Assembly (NCBI GenBank): GCA_032768795.1
Contig: CP136490.1
Span: forward strand, 8,184,001 to 8,248,000
Direction: 5' to 3'
DNA from: Tremella fuciformis
Lineage: Eukaryota; Basidiomycota; Tremellomycetes; Tremellales; Tremellaceae
Length of the DNA: 64,000 nucleotides
A model generated the notes under the pieces. That model searched no databases and was not told where the DNA came from. It was given only the letters and a program-made list of their open reading frames with translations. Below, one piece after another: positions 54,774 to 62,463 of this stretch. Each line of letters begins with the position of its first letter. Within the stretch, counting starts at the first letter, position 1. The position numbers and the translations under genes are program-made.

Positions 54774-55568
54774 CTAAAGCCTCTCTATTTCGGCCAAAGT
54801 CAATACCTTGGGCCCGTTGTAGATGACTTGTGTGGCGTTGCCGCTCGCTTTATTGCCGGATATTCCTATGCTAGTTACGCTTCCATCCTTGCAGCGTATG
54901 GAGCCTTTTAAGTTGGCACCGGTCCCACTGTCGACGAGCTCGTCGTCCGAGGGAGAGCTAATATCACCCAAGGTCGTAAGCACAGCCTGTTGGGTCTCCT
55001 TTTCGGGTCCAAGCCTCTCAGCTTTCTTGCCATCGGCGCCTGAGTTCCCGCCAAGACTCTTAGCAGAGCCATTCTTGGACTTTGATGCACCTTTTGACGA
55101 GGCGTCAATGCGCGGGGTGCCATGAAGAGACCTATCCGAAGGCGCTTGCGACCCGTCGTCTAGATCCGTGTGGGAGGCCACAGTCTTACTCCCAGATGGT
55201 AGCCTCTTTCGATTTTTGCCGGTGACGACGCGGCCAACATGGAACAAGGCTCTAGTGAGCTTGCCTCCCGAAGTCGTGGGGCCTTTGCCGGCAGACTGCT
55301 CTATCTCGGCCTCGCTGGCGGACTCTGAGTGGCAAGAATGTCCAATCGGCTGGACCATCGAGGTGACATCGGAGTCAACTGGCCTCTCGGCCTCACTCTG
55401 AACCGAGCTCGCCGCCGAATTCCGAGTGCCAGCTGTGTCGAGCTGCGGGGAGGAACGACCATCGCTGATGAGCCCTCCATCTTCAGCTGAACGTTGAGTG
55501 GCGTCAATGCCTAGGACAGTCGGATGATTATTTGTGGGGTCCATGAGTGAACGATCGGCAGATGCCAC
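54774..55568 (-). CDS. Cluster protein 2 with an amyloid-motif-like C terminus
   Basis: A 264-codon frame, Ser/Asp/Gly-rich and disordered, with one basic amphipathic helix (LTRALFHVGRVVTGKNRKR) in the middle. The last 45 residues carry CKDGSVTSIGISGNKASGNA, then TQVIYNGP. GNKASGNATQ is the shared cluster motif (compare GNIASGNSTQ and GNVETGNATQ in the next gene). Start is uncertain: MASADRS at 55568 sits inside a possible intron (GTGAGT at about 55572, CTAG before GIDATQ), so an upstream exon around 55.58-55.77 kb could replace the first 17 residues. The C-terminal position and pattern recall HET-s/HRAM amyloid motifs; this is inference. Confidence 0.6.
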   Translation of the reverse strand: MASADRSLMDPTNNHPTVLGIDATQRSAEDGGLISDGRSSPQLDTAGTRNSAASSVQSEAERPVDSDVTSMVQPIGHSCHSESASEAEIEQSAGKGPTTSGGKLTRALFHVGRVVTGKNRKRLPSGSKTVASHTDLDDGSQAPSDRSLHGTPRIDASSKGASKSKNGSAKSLGGNSGADGKKAERLGPEKETQQAVLTTLGDISSPSDDELVDSGTGANLKGSIRCKDGSVTSIGISGNKASGNATQVIYNGPKVLTLAEIERL

Positions 55569-56661
55569 TCACTTGGCAGTGAAGAGAGCTGATGCGCAGT
55601 CCCCCGGAGAGGGTTCGGTGGTCTGGCCCGTATCAGAAGAGATCGAGGTCTTTTCAGCAGTGGCCCGTCAGCTCGCTTTTTTGAAATCGAACAGAGGTCT
55701 TCAACTTGCTTTGTACAGTGGTCGACATCCAGGAAAGGGTTCCGTCGCGCGTTTTCAAAACACATTCAAATGCAAGGTTTGATTGCAAAAGGTAGATGTC
55801 GAATGCAACAACAAAGGGCCAGCCCCGATTTGAGGACCTCCTGCTGCCTTCTTCCTGACCTGCCAATCAGATTCGCGCTTTTATCACACGTTTGGGAGGT
55901 TGCAAATGAATGAATTTTGCTGTTCTGTATGCTCAACACACGAGGCGGGAAGTCGATCTTATTGACGGTCTTCTTTCTCGCGGCCAGGCCACTGCGATTT
56001 GTTTACTCCGAACGGACGTGGGGGCTTCTTAATGCGATGACTTCTCCCGGTCAGTTGTATACTGTATAGCCTACGACATCTGAGGGTTGCCCGGAACAGG
56101 ATTTCTTTGGCCTAATATGGTGCCGGCGTCATACAGAACGATCATATTGAGTTGAGTTTCCCTCTACGACAGGGGAACCTTCCAGGAAGGGGACAGCTGG
56201 AGGCAGCCCACACTCCGTTTACCTGACGCCTGACTTCGACTCGCGCTTATTGATATTTGTAACATAATCAACGAGCGATTCTGGAAAGGAGACAAGACTA
56301 TTATGACAGGCCACTACCATGGCGTGGTCAAGGCGATGCATGAGTAGACACGACCTCGCATGTAGGGACAGGAAGGCGGGAGGACCCGTGGGTGGACCAC
56401 GCCCAAAACCGTGCGTAACGGTTGGACCGCAGTCCCTGCCAATCCCAATCAGCAGCAGCCCGATTCGCCTGTGTGAGGAGTTGGGATATAGTGTACTGTA
56501 CAAACTCAATGATCGGGCGAGCTGCTGGACGGACAATGGGTCTGGCTGTGGGGATCGACTGAAACACTCGACGAGCTAGATGGACATAGGAAAATGCATA
56601 TCTGCAGGCGCTTGAAGCTTGCGCGAAACACGAGTGTCATGGGGACCAAGCTCTGGGAGAA
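55569..56661. other. Intergenic region within the cluster
   Basis: About 1.1 kb with a possible first exon of cluster protein 2 at its left edge (55.58-55.77 kb). No other gene-like frame: ORFs at 56219-56579 on both strands are mutual shadows of low quality. Confidence 0.35.
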
Positions 56662-57699
56662 TCACCTTGTAAAATTCCCCCACTGAATGTCCTTTGGCAA
56701 TGGACCCTGGCAAATGATGTTTCTTTGCGTCGCGTTGCCTGTCTCTACGTTCCCTTTAAACTTCATGGTCACCTGTGGTGCCTCCAATTCCTCGTCCTGA
56801 TGCGATTCGTGAACAAACGCAGAGGAACCCGGGGCCCTTGATGCAGGAGGCTCTGTGTAATAAAATATGCCATTTTTCTGAGTGCTATTGCCACTTGCTA
56901 TGTTGCCCTCCATGCGTGTCGACATCTTATGCGTCGCCGGAACTGATGGCGTTGTGCTCTTCTGGACAGGGTTGTTCTGAGCTCCCGATTCTTTCGAAGA
57001 TGCTCTGTTCAGGTGCTCCTTTCGCCCCCAGCTCCCGGCAGCAGCGGCCCTCTGAGCGCCCTGACCGGTCTGTCGAGGCCATTCCCCGACTGTTTCCGAG
57101 GAATAGACTTTAGTTCGACCATCTTGGGAGATTTGAATGTTAATTTGATTCATGTTCGCAGTCGCGGTTCTGCCACTGATATTGCTGCTAGAGGTGGGAA
57201 GCTCACCAATGGTTTCGATCCTGTAAGGACCCTGTGCTTGTGCTGGATAGTACGGGTTGCGCACCCTCTCGACGATGCCAGATACGCCTGCCGTCGACAG
57301 CGGATCCTCCGGGCCGGGCAAAGCGTCAGACATGTGCGCCTCCTTGTTGGCGGAAGGGGTCTCAGTAGCCGATCTTTCGGCATGTTCAGAATCCGACTTG
57401 ACGTGCCCTTGCACTGTGCTCTCCGTTTCGGACAGTACTGCGCGAGACGCGAGATCTTTCGATGATAAGCCGTACGGAGACGATACTCTGACCCGATGGA
57501 AAATCGGGTCCAGATCTTCTGGGACGTTCGCGTCCGCGGATGCGTGAGCGCTTGACGCAGCGGGGTCGGCGACAACCTCGGTTTGCGTCTCCTCGGAGGG
57601 CTCAGATGGTCCCGCGAACGTCTTCATATCTTCTGGCACGGTGGGCTCCGCCTCGGTGGGGATGGGTATTGCGTCTGCTGGCGAGTAAATGAAAGCCAT
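56662..57699 (-). CDS. Cluster protein 3 with two amyloid-motif-like repeats
   Basis: An intronless 345-codon frame. The N-terminal half is acidic, Pro/Glu/Ser-rich and disordered. A middle block reads IGELPTSSSNISG, then NMNQINIQISQDGRTKVYSS and ETVGEWPRQTG, with a partial internal repeat (IGELP / VGEWP). The last third carries two copies of the cluster motif: MEGNIASGNSTQKNGIFYY and MKFKGNVETGNATQRNIICQ, 51 residues apart, the second near the C-terminal end WGNFTR. The motif G-N-x3-G-N-x-T-Q-x-N-G/I is strikingly similar in form to fungal HRAM/HET-s amyloid motifs, which also sit as paired C-terminal repeats. No HeLo, NACHT or enzymatic domain is visible. It is intact and the best-preserved member. 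Confidence 0.75.
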   Translation of the reverse strand: MAFIYSPADAIPIPTEAEPTVPEDMKTFAGPSEPSEETQTEVVADPAASSAHASADANVPEDLDPIFHRVRVSSPYGLSSKDLASRAVLSETESTVQGHVKSDSEHAERSATETPSANKEAHMSDALPGPEDPLSTAGVSGIVERVRNPYYPAQAQGPYRIETIGELPTSSSNISGRTATANMNQINIQISQDGRTKVYSSETVGEWPRQTGQGAQRAAAAGSWGRKEHLNRASSKESGAQNNPVQKSTTPSVPATHKMSTRMEGNIASGNSTQKNGIFYYTEPPASRAPGSSAFVHESHQDEELEAPQVTMKFKGNVETGNATQRNIICQGPLPKDIQWGNFTR

Positions 57700-57712
57700 A
57701 CTGTTCGAAAGT

Positions 57713-58366
57713 CTATTGAATGGGGAAAGGGAAGGCCAGGTGAAGACTCAGGAGACTCTCAGGCCTGCGGAACAGCGTTGTACGGGTTTTATACCATGAG
57801 GAGATCCCTGATGAGTCGAAGCGTCTGTTTCCACTCTGAGCCAGTGGACTGAAAGGATTCCCGGCGAGCAAGAAGCAGACGTTGGAGTATAGGAGAAGGC
57901 CATACTTGACGGCAAAGGAGGAATTTGCAATCTGCATTGATAGTGCCAATGCTTGATCGGAGAATCTTCGTGTTTTCGATAAGCTGCTTGCGCCGCCAAA
58001 AGGTATGAGCAAACGCGTGCCGTCGCGGAGATCCGTGCAGCAAACGAAGACACAGGACGGACTCTTCTTCCGATCGTCGATTGCGAATGTGCGAATACGA
58101 AACGCTTCCTGATTCTCGTCCAGCCACCTAGCACAAGGGAGAGGCTCGGTCACGTCCGCCTTCGCTCGGTTTGAATGAGGACAGGGGCAAAGTTCGGGAA
58201 AAGGAACTGCTGATAAGGTAACGAGGATCATAAGCGAATCACGAATTCCGATTTGTTTGGGAATCCGGACGGGAGAAGCCGGCCTCGTACTGTGACAATT
58301 CGATGGGAAGGTGCCAAGCTGTTCCAAGGAGGACGAGAGACAGGGCCTGTCGATGGTGACATTCAT
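57713..58366 (-). CDS. Uncertain ORF within the cluster
   Basis: A 217-codon frame starting MNVTIDRPCLSSSLEQLG. The stretch CARWLDENQEAFRIRTFAID has a protein-like look, but the C-terminal part is rich in Phe/Ser/Leu in a way that suggests read-through. A spliced gene using only part of this frame is possible. It does not contain the cluster motifs. I include it because of strand, position and length only. Confidence 0.3.
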   Translation of the reverse strand: MNVTIDRPCLSSSLEQLGTFPSNCHSTRPASPVRIPKQIGIRDSLMILVTLSAVPFPELCPCPHSNRAKADVTEPLPCARWLDENQEAFRIRTFAIDDRKKSPSCVFVCCTDLRDGTRLLIPFGGASSLSKTRRFSDQALALSMQIANSSFAVKYGLLLYSNVCFLLAGNPFSPLAQSGNRRFDSSGISSWYKTRTTLFRRPESLLSLHLAFPFPIQ

Positions 58367-58882
58367 GCTCTTGGTAAATCAAGCCAGATAGACATGGGTC
58401 TGTGAGCCTAAATAGGCTTCACTCAAACGGAGCAGAAGCAAGTGTACATGAAGTTCATTTAAGCTCGGCATGCTCGCCGAAACCGAGACTATACCTATTA
58501 TGTATGCCTTTTCGATTGTAGTAGTGACACGTCAACCTCATTGGACGGTTCACTCTCAGACGAGACTACATAGTAGTGCAGCAAGAGCACGGGGTGCTGT
58601 GAGGGGGGGAGGGGGGTGAGGTGTTGCGCTGGGTTGCGGTGAACCCGCAAGCATTACCGTGCTGATCTACACGAAGGGACTCCGGGCAGTCAGCTCGAGC
58701 GGTGCCCGAGAATCCTGTCATTGGGATTATGTCTGCGTACAGCTCCTTTGGACAAAACTCGTTGTCTGTGTCCTTTTCTTTAGTCGGTGCCGGGTCAGAG
58801 ACCTTCCTCTTGAAAGCGCTCAGAGTTTTCGAAGCATGCCGCCGGTATTGTGCGCCGGGCTCCTTGCATACGTGACCTTGAG

Positions 58883-58941
58883 TGTTAAACAAAAGTGACC
58901 GGCCAGTCGAGTGTCAAGGCATTGATCGCCATCTTGTAACA
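58883..58941 (-). repeat. 3' LTR of the TRIM (minus orientation)
   Basis: 59 bp, identical to 59113-59171; inverted ends TGTTA/TAACA. Confidence 0.93.
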
Positions 58942-59098
58942 CTCCCCCTCGAGAGATGCTCTTGATACTCTCGGAAACCCGGAAAGCCACGTGTCATACA
59001 TCGTGCGCCTCCCCCTGCAGGCGGCATTCCTACGGGTGTGAGGATTGAACCCGCGCCTGTAACCTGTGCCTTCGTCTGCCACGCCCAAGGCGGAGACT

Positions 59099-59112
59099 TG
59101 GGACTTTTAATC
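59099..59112 (-). other. TRIM primer-binding site, same as in the copia element
   Basis: On the minus strand GATTAAAAGTCCCA abuts the LTR; all 14 bases equal the copia site at 16964-16977. The complement contains the tRNA-Lys(UUU) anticodon loop. Confidence 0.75.
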
Positions 59113-59171
59113 TGTTAAACAAAAGTGACCGGCCAGTCGAGTGTCAAGGCATTGATCGCCATCTTGTAACA
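59113..59171 (-). repeat. 5' LTR of the TRIM (minus orientation)
   Basis: 59 bp, identical to the other copy. As coding sequence it adds an artificial C terminus and stop to the interrupted gene. Confidence 0.93.
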
Positions 59172-59324
59172 TTGAGGGATGTTGGAAGCGAAGAAATCCT
59201 CAGTCGATGCTCCCGGTGTGGTCGCGGCACTCTCTGGCACACTTGCGGCCATGGGTTTTTCGTAACGGCGACTGAACGCAGCCTGGGAAGCATGGCCATT
59301 GTCTTCCGGCTCTGAAGCAGACAT

Positions 59325-60443
59325 TGAGCGGAGTAAATTGAAAAATTTGAGTAGGTGTGCGCCTTGCAGTCAAGAAGTTGTGAAGTTGATATCGTGGGTA
59401 TTGTCAGTGATGGGGGAGGCTGCTGTTTCAGCTCTCGGGGGAGGAGGGCTTTTCTGGAAGACTCGGTTTTTCAGCCAAGTCTGAGCATGGAGCCTCCTTT
59501 CATTGTTGTCCCTTCTGTTGGAGTCGTCCAGAGCTACTGCAACAGCAAGCACACCGCCACCCCCTATTCCAGACTCGAAGGCGCTCTGGATCGCTTGTTC
59601 AATCTATATTCGCTCTGATACATGTCCTGCCATACGTACGGAAAATTCCGCGGCTCGAAAACGAAAGGACAGCTGCGAGCTCTCTTGACACTGGTCAGAG
59701 GTATGCGCACGGAGCTCAGCGCGCAGGGAAGGCTTTGCAGTGTTGAGTCACTCAGAATGCTTCCCAGTGCGTTCAATCCGGGACGGTGCATGTCTCAGAG
59801 CTCCATTATGTGATGGAATCCTGCTGAACCCTGGGAGAGTGGAAAAAATATACTTTGGACGGCGTCACAGCCGACACACAGGAACCCACGACCTCGAACG
59901 CAGAAAAGATGCCGAAGATGCTACAGTCCGTCCCTCTCGCAAGGAGAGACCGCCGCCACCACTCGAGTCACTTTGTCTTGGAGACTTGGCAACCAGAACC
60001 CCCGACGGCTATAGATGTCCGGCATACAGGGGAACGGATCCTGTGGATCACGGTCAATGATGTGGCAGAGGGGAAGATAACCCATCGTGGTCTCGAATCG
60101 AGGCTCGAAGGCCCTCCAAGCGTGTCAGGGGTGCTACTTATGCTATTCTGGCGAGTCGTCTCTTATCTCATGGCAAATCGCTGAGACACTGTGAGGTGTG
60201 AGGTTCACAGTCCTAGTGGCGCGAGTACGAAAGCTATCAAACGCGAGCGGTAACCGGCTCGCTCCCTTCTTCGTTCCCATTCTGAAACTCTCAAGACCGT
60301 CCGTAACATGCATGCACAGAGTACGAATAGAAGACTGGTGTCATTGACATATCTGGGGCAAAAGATCAAAACCAAGAGAGAGATCGAATGGTGTCGTCAG
60401 AATCGACGAAACCACGCTGTGGACCTAAAATGGCTGGAAGTGT
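59325..60443. other. Unresolved region within the cluster
   Basis: Short frames occur on both strands. On the minus strand 59370-59552 (VLAVAVALDDSNRRDNNERR) and 59564-59791 look weakly protein-like and could be exons or relics of another cluster member. On the plus strand, 59855-60184 (109 codons, HFVLETWQPEPPTAIDVRH, ending in a hydrophobic helix) is also open. None can be assigned with confidence. Confidence 0.3.
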
Positions 60444-60851
60444 TTACAGAATGGAGCACTTAAGGATCGTGCTGGTCTGCCTAGAGTCAGCAGCACAGAC
60501 GTTGCCGTTTTCATCCGTGAAGTACTGAGTACCTGCAGCTGCTGAAGTTTGTGTAGGCGGATCACCGGTCGTTGTCTTCGTACCTTCTCGCGAAGAGGAC
60601 TGCCCACCGCTTGACTTGGGTGTCGCCTTGCTGGTGTGACGCCACTGTGTGCCGACAGCGTCAGAACGCTCGCCCCGAGCGAGTAGACCGCATCCCAGTA
60701 ACCCGGTCTTCTGCTTCGAGTCCGAGTCCCATTCCGTACCAATCCTCACGTTGTTTGAGGCGGCAGAGTTCTGCTTTGTGCCTCCCCAGGACACGTTATT
60801 CTGGGGCTGTCGCTTTGTGCCTATGGCGACGTTGCCACTAACTATTGACAT
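60444..60851 (-). CDS. Cluster protein 5, GT-repeat and CaaX-ending
   Basis: A 135-codon frame beginning MSIVSGNVAIGTKRQPQNNV. The frame is open upstream to 61088, but the cluster motif sits at this Met and the preceding part is Cys/Arg-rich and hydrophobic, so I start here. The protein has a recurring G-T unit: VAIGTKRQPQNN, VRIGTEWDSDSK, DAVGTQWRHTSK and AAAGTQYFTDENGN. The first overlaps the cluster's G-N-x3-G pattern. QYFTDENGNVCAA is the second cluster motif. The end KCSIL is a CaaX box (Cys-Ser-Ile-Leu) of the geranylgeranyl type, suggesting membrane attachment. No known domain. Confidence 0.6.
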   Translation of the reverse strand: MSIVSGNVAIGTKRQPQNNVSWGGTKQNSAASNNVRIGTEWDSDSKQKTGLLGCGLLARGERSDAVGTQWRHTSKATPKSSGGQSSSREGTKTTTGDPPTQTSAAAGTQYFTDENGNVCAADSRQTSTILKCSIL

Positions 60852-61259
60852 TGCTAACGCTGTGCCGAAGCTGCCAAAGTGGTTCTGGATGGCTGAGTCA
60901 CGAACTGAGAAATGGTCTCTTCTTCCAAGATGTACGAAGAAGAGAAACGAGAAGAGGCGAGTGATGTTCGTATATACACTGCACGGTGCATATACTGTGC
61001 ATAGCGAGGAATCGTTTGAGGTAGACAGGGTGCAAGAGACCCTTTCTTCCCCCCGTCTCTCTGTTGTCCTCCCAGAAGTCCCGTTCAAACAGTGCGCGTC
61101 TCGCAGCCTCTACGTAGATGCATAAGCAGAATTTCCAATACGAATCGCGGCTCAGACATGCCCAATCTAACGGACACATATGATATTCCTATTTGGTTAT
61201 CTTTGTGCTGTTTGATATCCCCGGCAGCTCTTGTAGAGTCGGGTCCTTGGGGTCGTCCG

Positions 61260-62075
61260 TCAATTGTATTCGTGTTGAGGCGAAGGAGAATTGTACATCG
61301 TTCCGTCTCGCGCAACATAGTAACGGGAAGGGGGGTTTGCAGTGAGAACATGATCAGCAGTGGGCCAGGTCTCCCAGAAGGCGGCTTCGGGCAGCAGCTT
61401 GGTTTGAGTAGAGATACTTGCTGCTTTGTTCCTTGTTTCCCTCTTCGAGCACCGGGCGAACGAGGCGAGATTGTGGTTGCGTCCATCTGTATCGACATAT
61501 ATGGTGCCAGGCCGGGGAGTGCTTTCGTCGTTGAACATTTGGTCATCTCGGGGTGTCAAAACAGCGTGCGTTCCGCCATTCTCATCGACATAAAGGCAAT
61601 GCAGTTTGCTGTCATGCGGTGATGATGCGCGGGAGCTGAATGTCGACCCAGTACGCTCGGCATCAATTGCCGAGTATGCACAGTCATTGGCCAACTCAGT
61701 GAACTCGTGGGCACCGCTGCTGCCTCGTTTGCGCTTTTGACCTGCAGAAACGGCGATCGGCGACTCTTCATCATCGATGGTCGTGGCAGGTGAGACACAA
61801 CGTGTGTCGGGCGTTGACATTGCGCTGAAACCACTTGACGTTGAGGTCTGACTCGAGGTACGACTATCAGCCTCGTCCATCTCGAATACCAGCTCGACTT
61901 CGGTTTCTATGGGGTCTGTTTGTTCACGGGGAGAGGCGAAGTTGTGCCACTCGTCGACTGACAAGCCTGCTTCGAGACGCATCTCTTCGTCTTCATCTCT
62001 CACAGTCGGCTGCCGATATCTCGTGGTAGGACCTGAGCGGAAGAAGCCGGCGGCTGTCTCTCGGAGACTGGACAT
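61260..62075 (-). CDS. Cluster protein 6 with three Y-V-x-x-D/N-G repeats
   Basis: A 271-codon frame starting MSSLRETAAGFFRSGPTTRY (the frame is open to 62168, but the upstream part lacks the Ser/Glu-rich character). The N-terminal half is acidic and Ser/Thr-rich, with a basic KRKRG patch. The C-terminal half repeats a short unit three times: LYVDENGGTHAVL, IYVDTDGRNHNLA and YYVARDGTMYNSP, spaced about 35-50 residues. Related units occur once in the TRIM-split gene (LRVDQHGNACGF) and in cluster proteins 5 (YFTDENGNVCAA), 3 (ISQDGRTKVYSS) and 2 (RCKDGSVTSIG). The repeats could be short beta-hairpins. Function unknown. Confidence 0.62.
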   Translation of the reverse strand: MSSLRETAAGFFRSGPTTRYRQPTVRDEDEEMRLEAGLSVDEWHNFASPREQTDPIETEVELVFEMDEADSRTSSQTSTSSGFSAMSTPDTRCVSPATTIDDEESPIAVSAGQKRKRGSSGAHEFTELANDCAYSAIDAERTGSTFSSRASSPHDSKLHCLYVDENGGTHAVLTPRDDQMFNDESTPRPGTIYVDTDGRNHNLASFARCSKRETRNKAASISTQTKLLPEAAFWETWPTADHVLTANPPSRYYVARDGTMYNSPSPQHEYN

Positions 62076-62463
62076 TTGGTATTGGAAGATAGCGATGGCA
62101 GTGTTCTGCGGCAGATATGAGAATCTTTGCCACCCGAGACTGCCCCGCGCTCTCCTAAATAGCCCCACTCTGGGGCAGGCGAGCGCAGAGCATGCTCGTC
62201 TACCGAGGCTACAAAGGACTGACCCACTGAGTCAGCAGCAGAAAGTTTGTAAGCCTCAACGACACACGTTCGATGTGAACAAGGGAGGCGCCGCAGCCTT
62301 CTGGTCTGATCACAAGTGCTGTACTGTTCAAGTACGAGCAGACAAGCGGTCGCATCTGGAGTGCATTCAATGCCCTACAAAGGGGAGCTGACAGGGTTAC
62401 CCACTTATTCTGTGATTCAACTCGGATGTTGTGACGTTTTATATATGCCCTCTCAGATATTGT
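62076..62463. other. Intergenic region
   Basis: Between cluster protein 6 and the ABC-like gene, both on the minus strand. No gene or repeat seen. Confidence 0.4.

Larger units (their letters stand above)
58878..59176 (-). mobile_element. TRIM (miniature LTR retrotransposon), 289 bp plus target duplication
   Basis: Identical 59-bp terminal repeats (58883-58941 and 59113-59171) begin TGTTA and end TAACA on the plus strand. They are flanked by the 5-bp duplication TTGAG (58878-58882 and 59172-59176). Read on the minus strand, the primer-binding site GATTAAAAGTCCCA follows the 5' LTR directly, and a purine tract CGAGGGGGAG precedes the 3' LTR. The 171-bp interior encodes nothing. It contains GGGTTCAATCC, a tRNA B-box-like sequence. 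These are the defining features of a terminal-repeat retrotransposon in miniature, which must be moved by proteins of another element. Identical repeats imply a recent insertion. Confidence 0.93.
58566..59324 (-). pseudogene. Cluster gene split by a TRIM insertion
   Basis: The 5' part (59177-59324 plus the target duplication) starts MSASEPEDNGHASQAAFSRR and runs to FFASNIPQ. The 3' part (58566-58882) continues GHVCKEPGAQYRRHASKTLS and ends CSCCTTM. Between them lies the 289-bp TRIM. Removing the element and one copy of the 5-bp duplication restores a single frame of about 155 residues, direct evidence that an open gene was hit. With the insert, translation of the 5' part would end inside the element after CYKMAINALTLDWPVTFV. 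The 3' part carries LRVDQHGNACGF, the cluster's aromatic/aliphatic-x-x-D-x-G motif, and a CaaX-like end (CTTM) that could be prenylated. Whether the gene is still expressed in some form is unknown. Confidence 0.72.

Noticed and set aside
58885..59088. ORF ending CYKMAINALTLDWPVTFV as a gene
   Set aside because: Its C terminus is translated LTR sequence; the same 18 residues end the other ORF at 59115-59324 because both read into a TRIM LTR.
59015..59100. Possible tRNA gene on the minus strand, from the GGGTTCAATCC sequence
   Set aside because: The T stem does not pair and no cloverleaf forms. The sequence is inside the TRIM interior, and the ACTTTTAAT string belongs to its primer-binding site.
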